64,000 nt of DNA from Flavobacteriales bacterium UBA1986. Lineage in GTDB: Bacteria; Bacteroidota; Bacteroidia; Flavobacteriales_G; Salibacteraceae. The notes beneath the pieces were generated by a model. The model made no database searches. It was given only the letters and a program-made list of their open reading frames with translations, and had not been told where the DNA came from. Made by a program: the position numbers and the translations under genes. Shown in pieces: positions 52,982 through 61,451 of the stretch (positions are counted from its first letter, which is position 1; the number at the start of each line of letters is the position of its first letter). Location of the stretch: positions 1 through 64,000 of the forward strand of contig DDDG01000006.1 in assembly GCA_002336245.1 (NCBI GenBank), in the 5' to 3' direction.

Positions 52982-53989
52982 ATGAGACTCAACTACCTTT
53001 TCCTGATTTGCCTCTTCTTCGCGAACCAGAGCTTTGCACAACACACTTTCTCCATTGTGGCTGTTGACACCCTAACCGCAGAAATAGGAAGTGCAGGAGC
53101 TACTTGCGGCGACAGCATTGTTTGGCCTGGAAGCAAAGGTGCTTATGTCATAAGCGAAGTAATTCCCGGGGTTGGAGGCATCCATGCACAAGCTCTTCTA
53201 GACAATCGAAACAAAGCAAATGCCCGAAATGAAATGTTGGCCAACAAGAGTCCTCAGCAGATCATCGATTGGCTCATTATCAACGACATCTCCGGAACTC
53301 CAGAAGTTCGTCAGTATGGAATCGTGGACTACAACGCTGGCTCACCGCGTTCGGCCTCCTTTACTGGCGACAGTTGTATGGACTACAAAAACCACATCAC
53401 TGGTTCTTATTACAGCATTCAGGGGAATATTCTTCTTGGTCAGGGAATTCTAGATTCTATGGAAGCACGTTTTCTTAGAAGCTCTGGCTGCATGGGGGAC
53501 CGATTGATGCAAGCACTGCAAGGAGCGAATGTAGCTGGCGCCGATTCTCGCTGTTTGAGTGAAGGAACCTCTTCCCTATCTGCCTTCGTTCGAATAGCAA
53601 AGCCAGACGATTCTGCCAACGACTTGTTCCTCGACATCAATGTAGCTGGAACTGGAAATGGCATTGAGCCCATCGATGTTCTTCAAAGTAGGTTCGACAA
53701 CTGGAAGCTTCAAAACCCTTCTGTCTGTGCAAACGCACCTTCTTCAATTCCTTTTTCAAAAGCAGCTCCTCTGCAACTTAAGAAGCACAAGGATATTCTA
53801 GAGCTCAACTTCACGAGCGCAGGAGAGTACAGCTTGAGAATATTGAACTTAAATGCTCAGATTGTCTTTGAATCTTCAGACCTGAAGCAAAACAATCGTA
53901 TCGAACTCTCCCAACTTTCCACTGGCCTATACAGCATCCAAGTCTTCGATGGTTCTTCCCTCCTACACGTTCAAAAAATGAACTTCTAG
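52982..53989 (+). CDS. DUF1028 protein with T9SS sorting domain
   Basis: A 335-residue exported protein. After a signal peptide (about 1-20, NQSFAQ) the DUF1028 domain runs to about 240: HTFSIVAVDTLTAEIGSAGATCGDSIV, GVGGIHAQALLDNRNKANARNEML, RQYGIVDYNAGSPRSASFTG and NILLGQGILDSME. DUF1028 is an Ntn-hydrolase-like domain of unknown substrate. The C-terminal 75 residues form a T9SS-type sorting region (SLRILNLNAQIVFESSDL, LSTGLYSIQVFDGSSLL), so the protein should be placed at the cell surface. TACATTTA at 52957 is a one-mismatch -7 box. Confidence 0.87.
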   Translation: MRLNYLFLICLFFANQSFAQHTFSIVAVDTLTAEIGSAGATCGDSIVWPGSKGAYVISEVIPGVGGIHAQALLDNRNKANARNEMLANKSPQQIIDWLIINDISGTPEVRQYGIVDYNAGSPRSASFTGDSCMDYKNHITGSYYSIQGNILLGQGILDSMEARFLRSSGCMGDRLMQALQGANVAGADSRCLSEGTSSLSAFVRIAKPDDSANDLFLDINVAGTGNGIEPIDVLQSRFDNWKLQNPSVCANAPSSIPFSKAAPLQLKKHKDILELNFTSAGEYSLRILNLNAQIVFESSDLKQNNRIELSQLSTGLYSIQVFDGSSLLHVQKMNF

Positions 53990-54026
53990 CACGAGAACAT
54001 TCTGCTTCAAAAGCTGTCTATTCTCT

Positions 54027-54425
54027 ATGCTGATCAACGTGAGCTATAACAAACCGGCAATTGATCGTTCCATTGACGTGGCCTTGGGCAATTCATTTTC
54101 ATTTCTGGAACGACTAAAACGTGGAGGAATTGGATCTCCTAAACTGTGGATTCACTCTGCGAGCTCAGACATTGAACGCCTACTCGGACAAGACTCTTAC
54201 AACAACACTTGCAACATCGAGTTGCGCCCAGAAGGCATGATTCTTCGCTTTCGTTCCCTCTTGGAAACTTATGCTTTAGTGCTCCCTTTCAGAACATCTC
54301 AAATTCAACTGAATCGAGAAGGATTGTATGAATTGAGGACAGCTGAACACTTCATTCGGATTCTCTCGTCAAAGGAAAATACGAGGCGATACTTCAATCG
54401 AATGTTTCGCGAATTAGACATTTAG
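54027..54425 (+). CDS. conserved protein of unknown function
   Basis: A 132-residue soluble protein with no signal peptide or membrane segment. LNIELRPEGMILRFRSLLETYALVLPFRTSQIQLNREGLYELRT-type content in the middle (about 70-110, in the actual order CNIELRPEGMILRFRS, LLETYALVLPF, QIQLNREG) forms a beta-sheet-like core, and the C-terminus RYFNRMFRELDI is helical. Proteins of this appearance are common in Bacteroidota, but I know no function. It lies 37 nt after the DUF1028 gene. Confidence 0.7.
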   Translation: MLINVSYNKPAIDRSIDVALGNSFSFLERLKRGGIGSPKLWIHSASSDIERLLGQDSYNNTCNIELRPEGMILRFRSLLETYALVLPFRTSQIQLNREGLYELRTAEHFIRILSSKENTRRYFNRMFRELDI

Positions 54426-54496
54426 CGCTCTATGAAAGTTCCTTTTCGCAGTGTTTTTGTTTTGTTAAGGCGACTAAAGGTCCATTCTACTCACTT

Positions 54497-54504
54497 TATT
54501 TTTG
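54497..54504 (+). promoter_or_regulatory. -7 box of the pirin gene, leaderless arrangement
   Basis: TATTTTTG is an exact TAnnTTTG match and ends 4 nt before the ATG at 54509. It supports the long start with the signal-like leader. Confidence 0.55.
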
Positions 54505-54508
54505 CAGC

Positions 54509-55387
54509 ATGAAACGAGCTGAATTTCTCAAAAAAGGATTGATTGCAGGCGCTGCCGTGGCTGCGGCGCCGGTCATTTTGAAGACCAGCAAGGTCGAAGC
54601 GAAAAATTCAACCTACAACAAGCTTATGCAGCAAGTAGGCTTCAACCACTTACCAAACGAAGAAAGGAAAACAATGAACTCCGTAATCCACAAAGCAAGC
54701 AGCAGAGGTCATGCCGACCACGGCTGGCTCAACTCCCACCATTCATTCTCATTTGCCAACTACTACAATCCCGAGCGAATGAACTTTGGAGTATTGCGTG
54801 TTCTCAACGACGACAGCGTTGCCGGCGGCAAAGGATTCGGAACCCACCCTCACGACAATATGGAAATCGTCTCAATTCCATTGTCGGGAGACCTGGAACA
54901 CAAGGATTCCATGGGAACGGTCTCAGTGATTAAGGAAGGTGAAATTCAAGTGATGAGTGCAGGTACGGGCATTTATCACAGTGAGTACAACAAGAACTCA
55001 AATCAGGACGTGAAATTCCTTCAAATCTGGGTATTCCCAAGAGAGAAGAATGTGAAGCCGCGCTACGATCAGATTACCATCAAAGACATCGCAAAAAAGA
55101 ATGAATTCTATCAAGTACTCTCGCCCTCTGCCGATGATCAAGGCGTTTGGATTCACCAAGATGCTTGGTTCCACCTAGCTGATTTTGACGAAGGGAAATC
55201 CCGAAAAATCAAACAGAAGAAGGCTGGAAATGGCTTCTACTTTTTTGTACTTGAAGGGAGTGTTGAGATTGAAGGAGAAGCACTCTCCGCACGAGATGGA
55301 ATGGGAATTTGGGATGCCGCAGAAGTCTCCTTCACGTCCAAATCAAATTCCAGAGTATTGCTCATGGAAGTTCCAATGAATTTGTAG
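54509..55387 (+). CDS. pirin-family protein with signal-like N-terminus
   Basis: A 292-residue protein whose cupin body begins at about 55 (NSVIHKASSRGHADHGWLNSHHSFSF). Metal ligands are seen in GTHPHDNMEI near 112-121 and in YHSEY near 155-159. Pirins are iron-binding cupins and some are quercetinases. The N-terminal MKRAEFLKKGLIAGAAVAAAPVIL looks like a Tat-type leader with Lys-Arg in place of Arg-Arg, so export is possible but unproven. An ATG at 54674 would give a standard cytosolic pirin. The end EVSFTSKSNSRVL recurs in a relic at 58780. Confidence 0.88.
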   Translation: MKRAEFLKKGLIAGAAVAAAPVILKTSKVEAKNSTYNKLMQQVGFNHLPNEERKTMNSVIHKASSRGHADHGWLNSHHSFSFANYYNPERMNFGVLRVLNDDSVAGGKGFGTHPHDNMEIVSIPLSGDLEHKDSMGTVSVIKEGEIQVMSAGTGIYHSEYNKNSNQDVKFLQIWVFPREKNVKPRYDQITIKDIAKKNEFYQVLSPSADDQGVWIHQDAWFHLADFDEGKSRKIKQKKAGNGFYFFVLEGSVEIEGEALSARDGMGIWDAAEVSFTSKSNSRVLLMEVPMNL

Positions 55388-55557
55388 GATCCCCGTCTTT
55401 CACAAGAATTCAAATTGAATGATTAGCGGCATTCGCTTTGGTCTGAAATAATTTCTAGCCGTCAATGACCAATTGCTCGCTGAAACATTTCCTTGGCCTA
55501 TCTTCACCGACCCAAAAAAAAAGGGTAAAACAGATACTGAATTAGCAGGCCTTCCGA

Positions 55558-56961
55558 ATTAAAAACAGCTTTTTCAACTTAATCGATCAGAGCTATTACT
55601 TCCCACAAGAAGGCTTTGATTTAAAAAACGATCACCTCACTTTTCACGGCATTTCCCTGAAGCATTTGATCGATAAATACGGCACCCCTTTTCGCTTCAT
55701 TTATCTCCCAAAAATTGGCGATCAAATCAAGAAATCGCGCAACCTCTTCAACAGGGCCATCAAAAAGCACAACTACAAAGGGACGTACAACTATTGTTTT
55801 TGCACCAAATGCAATCACTTCTCTCATGTGGTTAAAGAAGCCGTAAAGCACGATGTTCATCTCGAGACATCTTCAGCCTTCGACATTGACTTGATCTTGA
55901 ACCTCTACAAGGACAAAAAGGTCAAGAAGGATCGAACCATAGTTTGCAACGGATACAAGACGAAGGAATATCTCAGGAAGATTGTCGCCATGAGAGAAGA
56001 TGGATTTAAAAACATCATTGTTGTGCTCGACAATCACTCCGAATTGAAGAGTTTATTGGATGTTGCTGGCAAAGAGGTGATTAAAATCGGGATGCGCATG
56101 GCCATCAACGAAGAGCCGCAAAGTTCATATTACACATCGCGTTTGGGCTTTCCGGAAGAGGAATTGCTGAGCTTCTACCAAGAGCACGTTCGCGACAATG
56201 AAAAAGTTGAGTTGCGTATGCTGCATTTCTTCGTCGACTCAGGCATAAAAGACAGCCTGTACTATTGGGGCGAGTTCCAACGCGCATTAAGTCTGTACGC
56301 AAAACTTAAAAAACTAAGTCCGAAACTAAACTCCTTCAACATTGGCGGTGGATTCCCAATCCGAAATCATTTGGGTTTTGAGTACAACTACGAATTCATG
56401 ATCAACGAGATCATTGGGAAGATTAAGGAAACGTGCGTGAACGATGAAATCGACGAACCAGACATTTACACCGAGTTCGGGAAATATACCGTGGGCGAGG
56501 CTGGTGCAATCATCTTTGAAGTTCTTGAACAAAAGCGACAAAAGGACGCAGAGACTTGGTACATCGTGAACAACAGTTTGATGAATACCATTCCAGACGC
56601 TTGGTCGATCCACGAACGTTTCATCCTGCTTCCCATCAATAAGTGGCACAACGAGTATCAACGCATCAACATTGGTGGCATCAGCTGCGATCATTCCGAC
56701 TACTACAACTCAGAGGACCTCAACCAAGAGGTACTTCTTCCCTCCTATCCTGAAGACGACAAAGAGCCGCTCTATTTGGGCTTCTTTCACACGGGTGCAT
56801 ATCAAGACTCCATCTCTGGATACGGAGGCATTAAACACTGCCTAATTCCTTCTCCGCAGCATGTCATCATCGACCGCGACGATAAGGGAAACATTGTAGA
56901 TTACGTTTACCGCAATGAGCAGTCGGCTGAGGAAATGTTCAAAATCTTAGGCTACGAGTGA
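55558..56961 (+). CDS. speA: arginine decarboxylase, alanine-racemase-fold type, ATT start
   Basis: A PLP enzyme that makes agmatine from arginine. From 55666 the frame has a TTG, but upstream codons encode IKNSFFNLIDQSYYFPQEG, DHLTFHGISLKHLIDKYG, which fit the N-terminus of this family and extend to 55558, where ATT precedes AAA AAC; an in-frame TAG lies at 55543. No ATG, GTG or TTG occurs between. The likely start is thus ATT (467 residues, near the family length). Further motifs: YCFCTKCNHF (PLP Lys), LNSFNIGGGFPI, IYTEFGKYTVGE and ISCDHSDYYN. Agmatinase follows with overlap. Confidence 0.85.
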   Translation: MKNSFFNLIDQSYYFPQEGFDLKNDHLTFHGISLKHLIDKYGTPFRFIYLPKIGDQIKKSRNLFNRAIKKHNYKGTYNYCFCTKCNHFSHVVKEAVKHDVHLETSSAFDIDLILNLYKDKKVKKDRTIVCNGYKTKEYLRKIVAMREDGFKNIIVVLDNHSELKSLLDVAGKEVIKIGMRMAINEEPQSSYYTSRLGFPEEELLSFYQEHVRDNEKVELRMLHFFVDSGIKDSLYYWGEFQRALSLYAKLKKLSPKLNSFNIGGGFPIRNHLGFEYNYEFMINEIIGKIKETCVNDEIDEPDIYTEFGKYTVGEAGAIIFEVLEQKRQKDAETWYIVNNSLMNTIPDAWSIHERFILLPINKWHNEYQRINIGGISCDHSDYYNSEDLNQEVLLPSYPEDDKEPLYLGFFHTGAYQDSISGYGGIKHCLIPSPQHVIIDRDDKGNIVDYVYRNEQSAEEMFKILGYE

Positions 56962-57809
56962 TGAAATTCGGCAATTTACCTGAAGAATTCTCCAATCGAG
57001 AAAACTCACAAATTTGGCTGCAGTCGATTCCCTATGATGGAACGAGCACCTACGGCAAGGGTTCCGACAAGGGTTTTGAGGCGATGATCCATGCCAGTCA
57101 TGAATTGGAACTCTACGACATTGAAACGAATTCCGAGGTGTATGAACGCGGCATTCATTGTCTAGCTCCAATTGCCGAAAACAAAAGTCCTGAATTGGTT
57201 TTTGAAAAGGTTTATTCAGAAACCAAAAATCTCTTGAAAAGGGACAAATTCCTAACCTTCTTCGGTGGAGAGCACTCCATCAGTATTGGTGTCATTAAAG
57301 CCTTTCACGAAAAATTCGATAAGCTCACCGTCTTGCAACTAGATGCACACGCTGATTTGCGCCCTGAATATATGGGCACGCAATACAATCACGCCTGTGC
57401 TCTGCATCAAGCCGGACAAATCGTGAACCTACTCCAGGTCGGCATTCGCAGCATGGACAGCAGTGAATTGGAGTTTATGGACAAATCCAAAGTCTTTTTT
57501 GCTCAAGACATTCATGGAAAAACAGAATGGATGGATGCTTCCATCAAACAGATGACCGAGGATGTTTATTTGACCATCGATTTGGACGTATTCGACCCGA
57601 GCATCATGCCTTCCACCGGAACTCCGGAACCCGGAGGAATGCTCTGGTATCAGACGATGAGCTACTTAAAGAAGGTTTTTCGAACTCGAAATGTGGTGGG
57701 CTTCGACATCGTAGAACTCGCTCCGAAAAAAGGATTCACGGCACCCGACTTCCTGGCAGCCAAACTCTATTACAAACTACTGTCCTACAAATTTGAAGAC
57801 TATGACTAG
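56961..57809 (+). CDS. speB: agmatinase (ureohydrolase)
   Basis: Splits agmatine to putrescine and urea using a two-Mn centre. Metal motifs are FFGGEHSIS near 97-105, LQLDAHADLR near 126-135, and TIDLDVFDPSIMPSTGTPEPGG near 205-226, where Asp-x-Asp binds metal. 282 residues. Its place directly after an arginine decarboxylase argues for agmatinase rather than arginase or formiminoglutamase. The ATG at 56961 overlaps the decarboxylase stop (TGATG); a GTG three bases earlier is an alternative. Confidence 0.92.
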   Translation: MKFGNLPEEFSNRENSQIWLQSIPYDGTSTYGKGSDKGFEAMIHASHELELYDIETNSEVYERGIHCLAPIAENKSPELVFEKVYSETKNLLKRDKFLTFFGGEHSISIGVIKAFHEKFDKLTVLQLDAHADLRPEYMGTQYNHACALHQAGQIVNLLQVGIRSMDSSELEFMDKSKVFFAQDIHGKTEWMDASIKQMTEDVYLTIDLDVFDPSIMPSTGTPEPGGMLWYQTMSYLKKVFRTRNVVGFDIVELAPKKGFTAPDFLAAKLYYKLLSYKFEDYD

Positions 57810-58779
57810 CAAAGGACCCATCAGCCAGTTCATCGAACACCAATACCGTCATTTCAACGCTGCAGCTCTCGTGGATGCCGCAAAAGGCTATAAAGCTCAT
57901 GTTGAATCGGGAAAGAAAATGATGATCACCTTGGCGGGAGCCATGTCGACCGCTGAATTGGGGATTTCACTGGCCGAGATGATTCGCGAAGACAAAGTGC
58001 AGATCATCTCTTGCACCGGGGCGAATTTGGAAGAAGACATCATGAACTTGGTGGCTCACAGTCACTACAAACGCATTCCAGAATACCGCGACCTTACGCC
58101 AGAACAAGAACTCGAATTGCTTGAAGCTGGACTGAATCGCGTCACAGACACCTGCATTCCAGAAGAAGAAGCATTTCGACGATTGGAGGCTCACCTCATT
58201 GAGATTTGGAGAGATGCAGAGGCTAAAGGAGAATGCTTGCTTCCACACGAATTTATGTACCGACTCCTGCTTTCGGGTGTATTGGAACAGTATTACGAAA
58301 TCGACCCAAAAGACTCTTGGCTTTTGGCTGCCGCCGAACGAAACCTACCGATGGTGGTGCCGGGTTGGGAAGACAGTACGATGGGAAACATCTTCGCTTC
58401 GTATTGCCTCAAAGGTGAGTTGCAACCAACTACAATGAAGAGTGGCATTGAATACATGACCTATTTGGCCAATTGGTACATTAAAAACGCTGGAGACGAC
58501 GGTGTTGGTTTCTTCCAGATTGGTGGAGGCATCGCTGGCGACTTCCCCATTTGCGTCGTTCCTATGTTGGCGCAAGACATGGAGATGGACTCGATTCCAG
58601 TATGGAGCTATTTCTGTCAGATTTCCGATAGCACCACGAGCTACGGCTCCTACTCCGGCGCCGTTCCGAACGAAAAAATTACTTGGGGCAAACTGCTTCC
58701 AAGTTCTCCTCGCTATATTGTAGAATCGGATGCAACGATTGTTGCGCCTCTGATCTTTGCCTACATTCTGGGAAAATAG
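57802..58779 (+). CDS. deoxyhypusine synthase-family protein
   Basis: A 325-residue NAD-dependent aminobutyltransferase-like protein. It shows AGAMSTAELGISLAEMIRED near 34-53, ISCTGANLEEDIMNLVAH near 59-76, IGGGIAGDFPICVVPM near 237-252, and the active-site region EKITWGKLLP near 285-294, whose Lys corresponds to the catalytic Lys of deoxyhypusine synthase. Bacteria lack eIF5A, so the usual protein substrate is absent. Downstream of speA and speB, a role such as homospermidine synthesis from putrescine is likely, but that is inference. The ATG at 57802 overlaps agmatinase by 8 nt. Confidence 0.88.
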   Translation: MTSKGPISQFIEHQYRHFNAAALVDAAKGYKAHVESGKKMMITLAGAMSTAELGISLAEMIREDKVQIISCTGANLEEDIMNLVAHSHYKRIPEYRDLTPEQELELLEAGLNRVTDTCIPEEEAFRRLEAHLIEIWRDAEAKGECLLPHEFMYRLLLSGVLEQYYEIDPKDSWLLAAAERNLPMVVPGWEDSTMGNIFASYCLKGELQPTTMKSGIEYMTYLANWYIKNAGDDGVGFFQIGGGIAGDFPICVVPMLAQDMEMDSIPVWSYFCQISDSTTSYGSYSGAVPNEKITWGKLLPSSPRYIVESDATIVAPLIFAYILGK

Positions 58780-58868
58780 GTGTTGACTCTGAGCTATCGG
58801 ATGAAGTATCTTTCCCATCAAAATCGAACTCCAGAGTTCTTATCCTGCAAGCATCAAGCGCACAACTA
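58780..58868 (+). pseudogene. relic of a pirin 3' end
   Basis: The bases between the synthase stop and the methyltransferase start translate, in the methyltransferase frame, to SELSDEVSFPSKSNSRVLILQ. The pirin at 54509 ends AAEVSFTSKSNSRVLLMEV. The match covers EVSF-x-SKSNSRVL and extends into similar bases, with mostly third-position differences. No other part of a pirin precedes it. It seems to be the last 25-30 codons of a lost paralogue. It has no start codon of its own. Confidence 0.6.
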
Positions 58869-59669
58869 GTGGATTTAGAAGACAATTACCTCGAGGTCAA
58901 TCGGACATCTTGGAACAATCGCACCGAAGTACACATCAGCACTGATTGGTACAACATTCCAGCATTTATTGCTGGTGAAAGCAGCCTGAAAGAGATTGAA
59001 CTTGGTCTGTTGGGTGATTTGAGCAATCAATCCGCCCTTCATCTTCAGTGTCATTTTGGGATGGATACCATTTCTCTCGAACGACTGGGCGCAAAAGCGA
59101 CTGGCGTCGACCTTTCGAACCGAGCCATTGAAGAAGCTGAGAAACTTGCGGAAAAGACAGATTCAAAGGCAAACTTCATCTGTTCAGATATCTACGACTT
59201 ACCAAATCACCTAGAAGGACAATTTGACCTTGTATTTACAAGCTATGGAACCATCGGTTGGTTACCAGATATTGACAAATGGGCTTCAGTTGTCAATCAT
59301 TTCTTGAAGCCTGGCGGACGTTTTATTATTGCTGAATTTCATCCCAGCGTTTGGATGTTCGACAACGACTTCTCAAAAGTTGAATACCGCTACTTTAATG
59401 ATGCGGCGATTGTCGAAAATGAGTCCAGCTACGCCGACCGTGAAGGATCAGAAAAAAAGACTTTCATTACTTGGAATCATGCTTTATCTGAAGTAATTCA
59501 ATCACTTCTTAAACAAGGACTTAAGCTGGATTCATTTCAAGAATACGACTACTCTCCTTTCGATTGTTTTAGTCACACCGAGGAGTTCGAAAAGAGCAAG
59601 TTCAGAATCAAACATTTGGAAAATAAAATTCCAATGGTATACAGTCTTTCATGCAGCAAGGAATCTTGA
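58869..59669 (+). CDS. class I SAM-dependent methyltransferase
   Basis: About 266 residues. The GTG at 58869 starts the recognisable domain (DNYLEVNRTSWNNRTEVH, the typical opening), and 62 upstream codons of open frame belong to the synthase and pirin relic. SAM motif I is LHLQCHFGMDTISLERLGA near 59-77, a Bacteroidota form with HLQCHFG in place of the usual ExGxGxG. GVDLSNRAIEEA is motif II, LPNHLEGQFDLVFTSYG motif IV and FLKPGGRFIIAEFHPS motif VI. The substrate is unknown. It overlaps the next gene by 19 nt. Confidence 0.85.
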   Translation: MDLEDNYLEVNRTSWNNRTEVHISTDWYNIPAFIAGESSLKEIELGLLGDLSNQSALHLQCHFGMDTISLERLGAKATGVDLSNRAIEEAEKLAEKTDSKANFICSDIYDLPNHLEGQFDLVFTSYGTIGWLPDIDKWASVVNHFLKPGGRFIIAEFHPSVWMFDNDFSKVEYRYFNDAAIVENESSYADREGSEKKTFITWNHALSEVIQSLLKQGLKLDSFQEYDYSPFDCFSHTEEFEKSKFRIKHLENKIPMVYSLSCSKES

Positions 59670-60520
59670 AACATTCGGCTCAACTTTTTGCATTTGCACT
59701 CATTGCTTTCACAGCGTTTTTTCAAGTAGAAGATCTGAAGGCTCAAAACCCCATGATGCCTTCTCAAGTTGACGCCCTTGAGGAATGGACCATTCCTGCT
59801 TTTGTAGAGACTATGGAAATCGAGCTTGAAGTAATCTGTGAGGATCGGGAAAAGAACTTCTTTGTCATTACTTGGAAGGACACTTTGGGCGCTTCTAAAG
59901 GCTTTAACGTCATCAATCGACCACTCGAGCTTCACTGCACAGTGCGCAATGACACAGGGGTTCTTGACTACTACAGAGGTTTGAGTACTTCTCGAAATTT
60001 CCTCAGCATAGTTTCGAGCGATTCTACCGTAAAGCTGTACTTCGCTCCAGGAATCAGCATGTTCTCACCTGAAGACAGATCTGGAGTCCTCTCATTTGAT
60101 CAATTGACCTTGCATGCAGAGTACATGCCCATTGAAGTTTCCTTAAACCAGAAAGGAAAACAAAAAATCTTGCTAGAGTACAACCCAGATATTGTTGTGC
60201 TCGCCTGGGAAGAATCGTCGGCACCTCGGCCCGACCCTGTGTTGCAACTTGGAAATAAGTTTCGAAAACACATTGCTCTTAAGCGTTATTACCTAAACAC
60301 AGAAGACGGAAAGATTAAGACTGGAAAGAAGTACCTGAAGAAATTCGGCTCGATGAAAATGGCGAGCACCGATCTCCGCATCGTTGATCCTCAGAAAGTA
60401 TACCGACACAAGACTGAAGGTTCCGTTCGGGGCGCTCAACTCATTAAGCAGTCGAAGCTTGAACTTGAGCAATTCAACCTCGGCGACTTCCAGCCTTTTG
60501 AAGACTCTCTGCCCTACTGA
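59651..60520 (+). CDS. exported protein of unknown function
   Basis: 289 residues with a signal peptide (about 1-32, ending LKAQ). The body is beta-rich without cysteine clusters or repeats; LEVICEDREKNFFVITWKDTLGASKGFN near 53-80 and IKTGKKYLKKFGSMKMASTDLRIVDPQKVYRH near 230-262 are the most regular parts. I recognise no family. It overlaps the methyltransferase gene and ends in a gap of 105 nt before an SDR gene. Confidence 0.7.
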   Translation: MQQGILKHSAQLFAFALIAFTAFFQVEDLKAQNPMMPSQVDALEEWTIPAFVETMEIELEVICEDREKNFFVITWKDTLGASKGFNVINRPLELHCTVRNDTGVLDYYRGLSTSRNFLSIVSSDSTVKLYFAPGISMFSPEDRSGVLSFDQLTLHAEYMPIEVSLNQKGKQKILLEYNPDIVVLAWEESSAPRPDPVLQLGNKFRKHIALKRYYLNTEDGKIKTGKKYLKKFGSMKMASTDLRIVDPQKVYRHKTEGSVRGAQLIKQSKLELEQFNLGDFQPFEDSLPY

Positions 60521-60625
60521 GTTCTTTTTCAGGAATCACAAAAAGCCAGGGATTCAATATGAATAGATTTTAACCGCTGCCAACCTTTCCGTCGAATGAA
60601 TGTTAAGCTCCTATAATCTCAAGAC

Positions 60626-61324
60626 ATGACCAAAACTTTCCTCGTTGTAGCAGCAGCTACTGGAATCGGACAAGCACTCTGCAAGAAACTAGTGGCACAA
60701 GGCCATCAGGTAATCGGAACCTACAACTCGACAGAGCCGGAATTTATTGATGGAGTTCAGTTTGAGAAAGTCGACGTTTTAGAAGAGAGCCTGAATTTTG
60801 ACTTCCTTCCCGCAAGCATCGATGGCATCGCTTATTGTCCGGGAAGAATCGAATTGAAGCCCTTCGCTCGATTGAAGGAATCGGATTTCCTAGAGGACTA
60901 TAAACTTCAAGTAGGTGGAGCTGTTAAAAGCATTCAAGCATGTCTTCCAAATTTGAAAGCATCGGAGAACGCAAGCATTGTCCTCTTCTCAACAGTAGCC
61001 GTTCAACAAGGCTTTAACTTCCACTCAATGGTAAGCTCTTCCAAAGGCGCCATCGAAGGTTTTACGCGAAGTTTATCAGCGGAGCTAGCGCCTAAAATAA
61101 GGGTGAATGCCGTTGCACCTTCTCTAACCGACACGAACTTGGCAAGCAAACTTTTGAATACCGACCAGAAACGCGAAGCCAATGCTTTGCGGCATCCACT
61201 CAAACGCATCGGCTCTCCCGAAGACGTAGCAAACGCAGCTGCATATTTATTGAATGAAGAGAGTGCTTGGGTCACAGGACAAATTCTAGCCGTTGATGGC
61301 GGTATGTCCTCGATTAAAGCCTAA
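60626..61324 (+). CDS. SDR-family oxidoreductase lacking the canonical Tyr
   Basis: A Rossmann-fold protein of 232 residues. The NAD(P)-binding loop is VVAAATGIGQALC near 6-18. At the active site the usual YxxxK reads VSSSK in NFHSMVSSSKGAIEGFTRS near 130-148, so the position four before Lys is Val rather than Tyr. LSAELAPKIRVNAVAPSLTDT near 149-169 and the end AVDGGM are normal. Catalysis would need another acid, or the protein may not be a classical dehydrogenase. The same sequence type occurs in other Bacteroidota as I recall. Confidence 0.87.
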   Translation: MTKTFLVVAAATGIGQALCKKLVAQGHQVIGTYNSTEPEFIDGVQFEKVDVLEESLNFDFLPASIDGIAYCPGRIELKPFARLKESDFLEDYKLQVGGAVKSIQACLPNLKASENASIVLFSTVAVQQGFNFHSMVSSSKGAIEGFTRSLSAELAPKIRVNAVAPSLTDTNLASKLLNTDQKREANALRHPLKRIGSPEDVANAAAYLLNEESAWVTGQILAVDGGMSSIKA

Positions 61325-61438
61325 GTAAAGTCGCAATCCATTTTCAAAATGCCAGTCTTTGATATTCCTAATGTCAAAAAAAGGTGATTTCCTAGGACAT
61401 TCATAGCCTTCAAGCTGTCCATAAGCTAAAAGCTATCC

Positions 61439-61446
61439 TACTTTTG
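61439..61446 (+). promoter_or_regulatory. -7 box of the TPR/transmembrane gene, leaderless GTG start
   Basis: TACTTTTG is an exact TAnnTTTG match and ends 5 nt before the GTG at 61452. Confidence 0.5.
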
Positions 61447-61451
61447 CTGAA

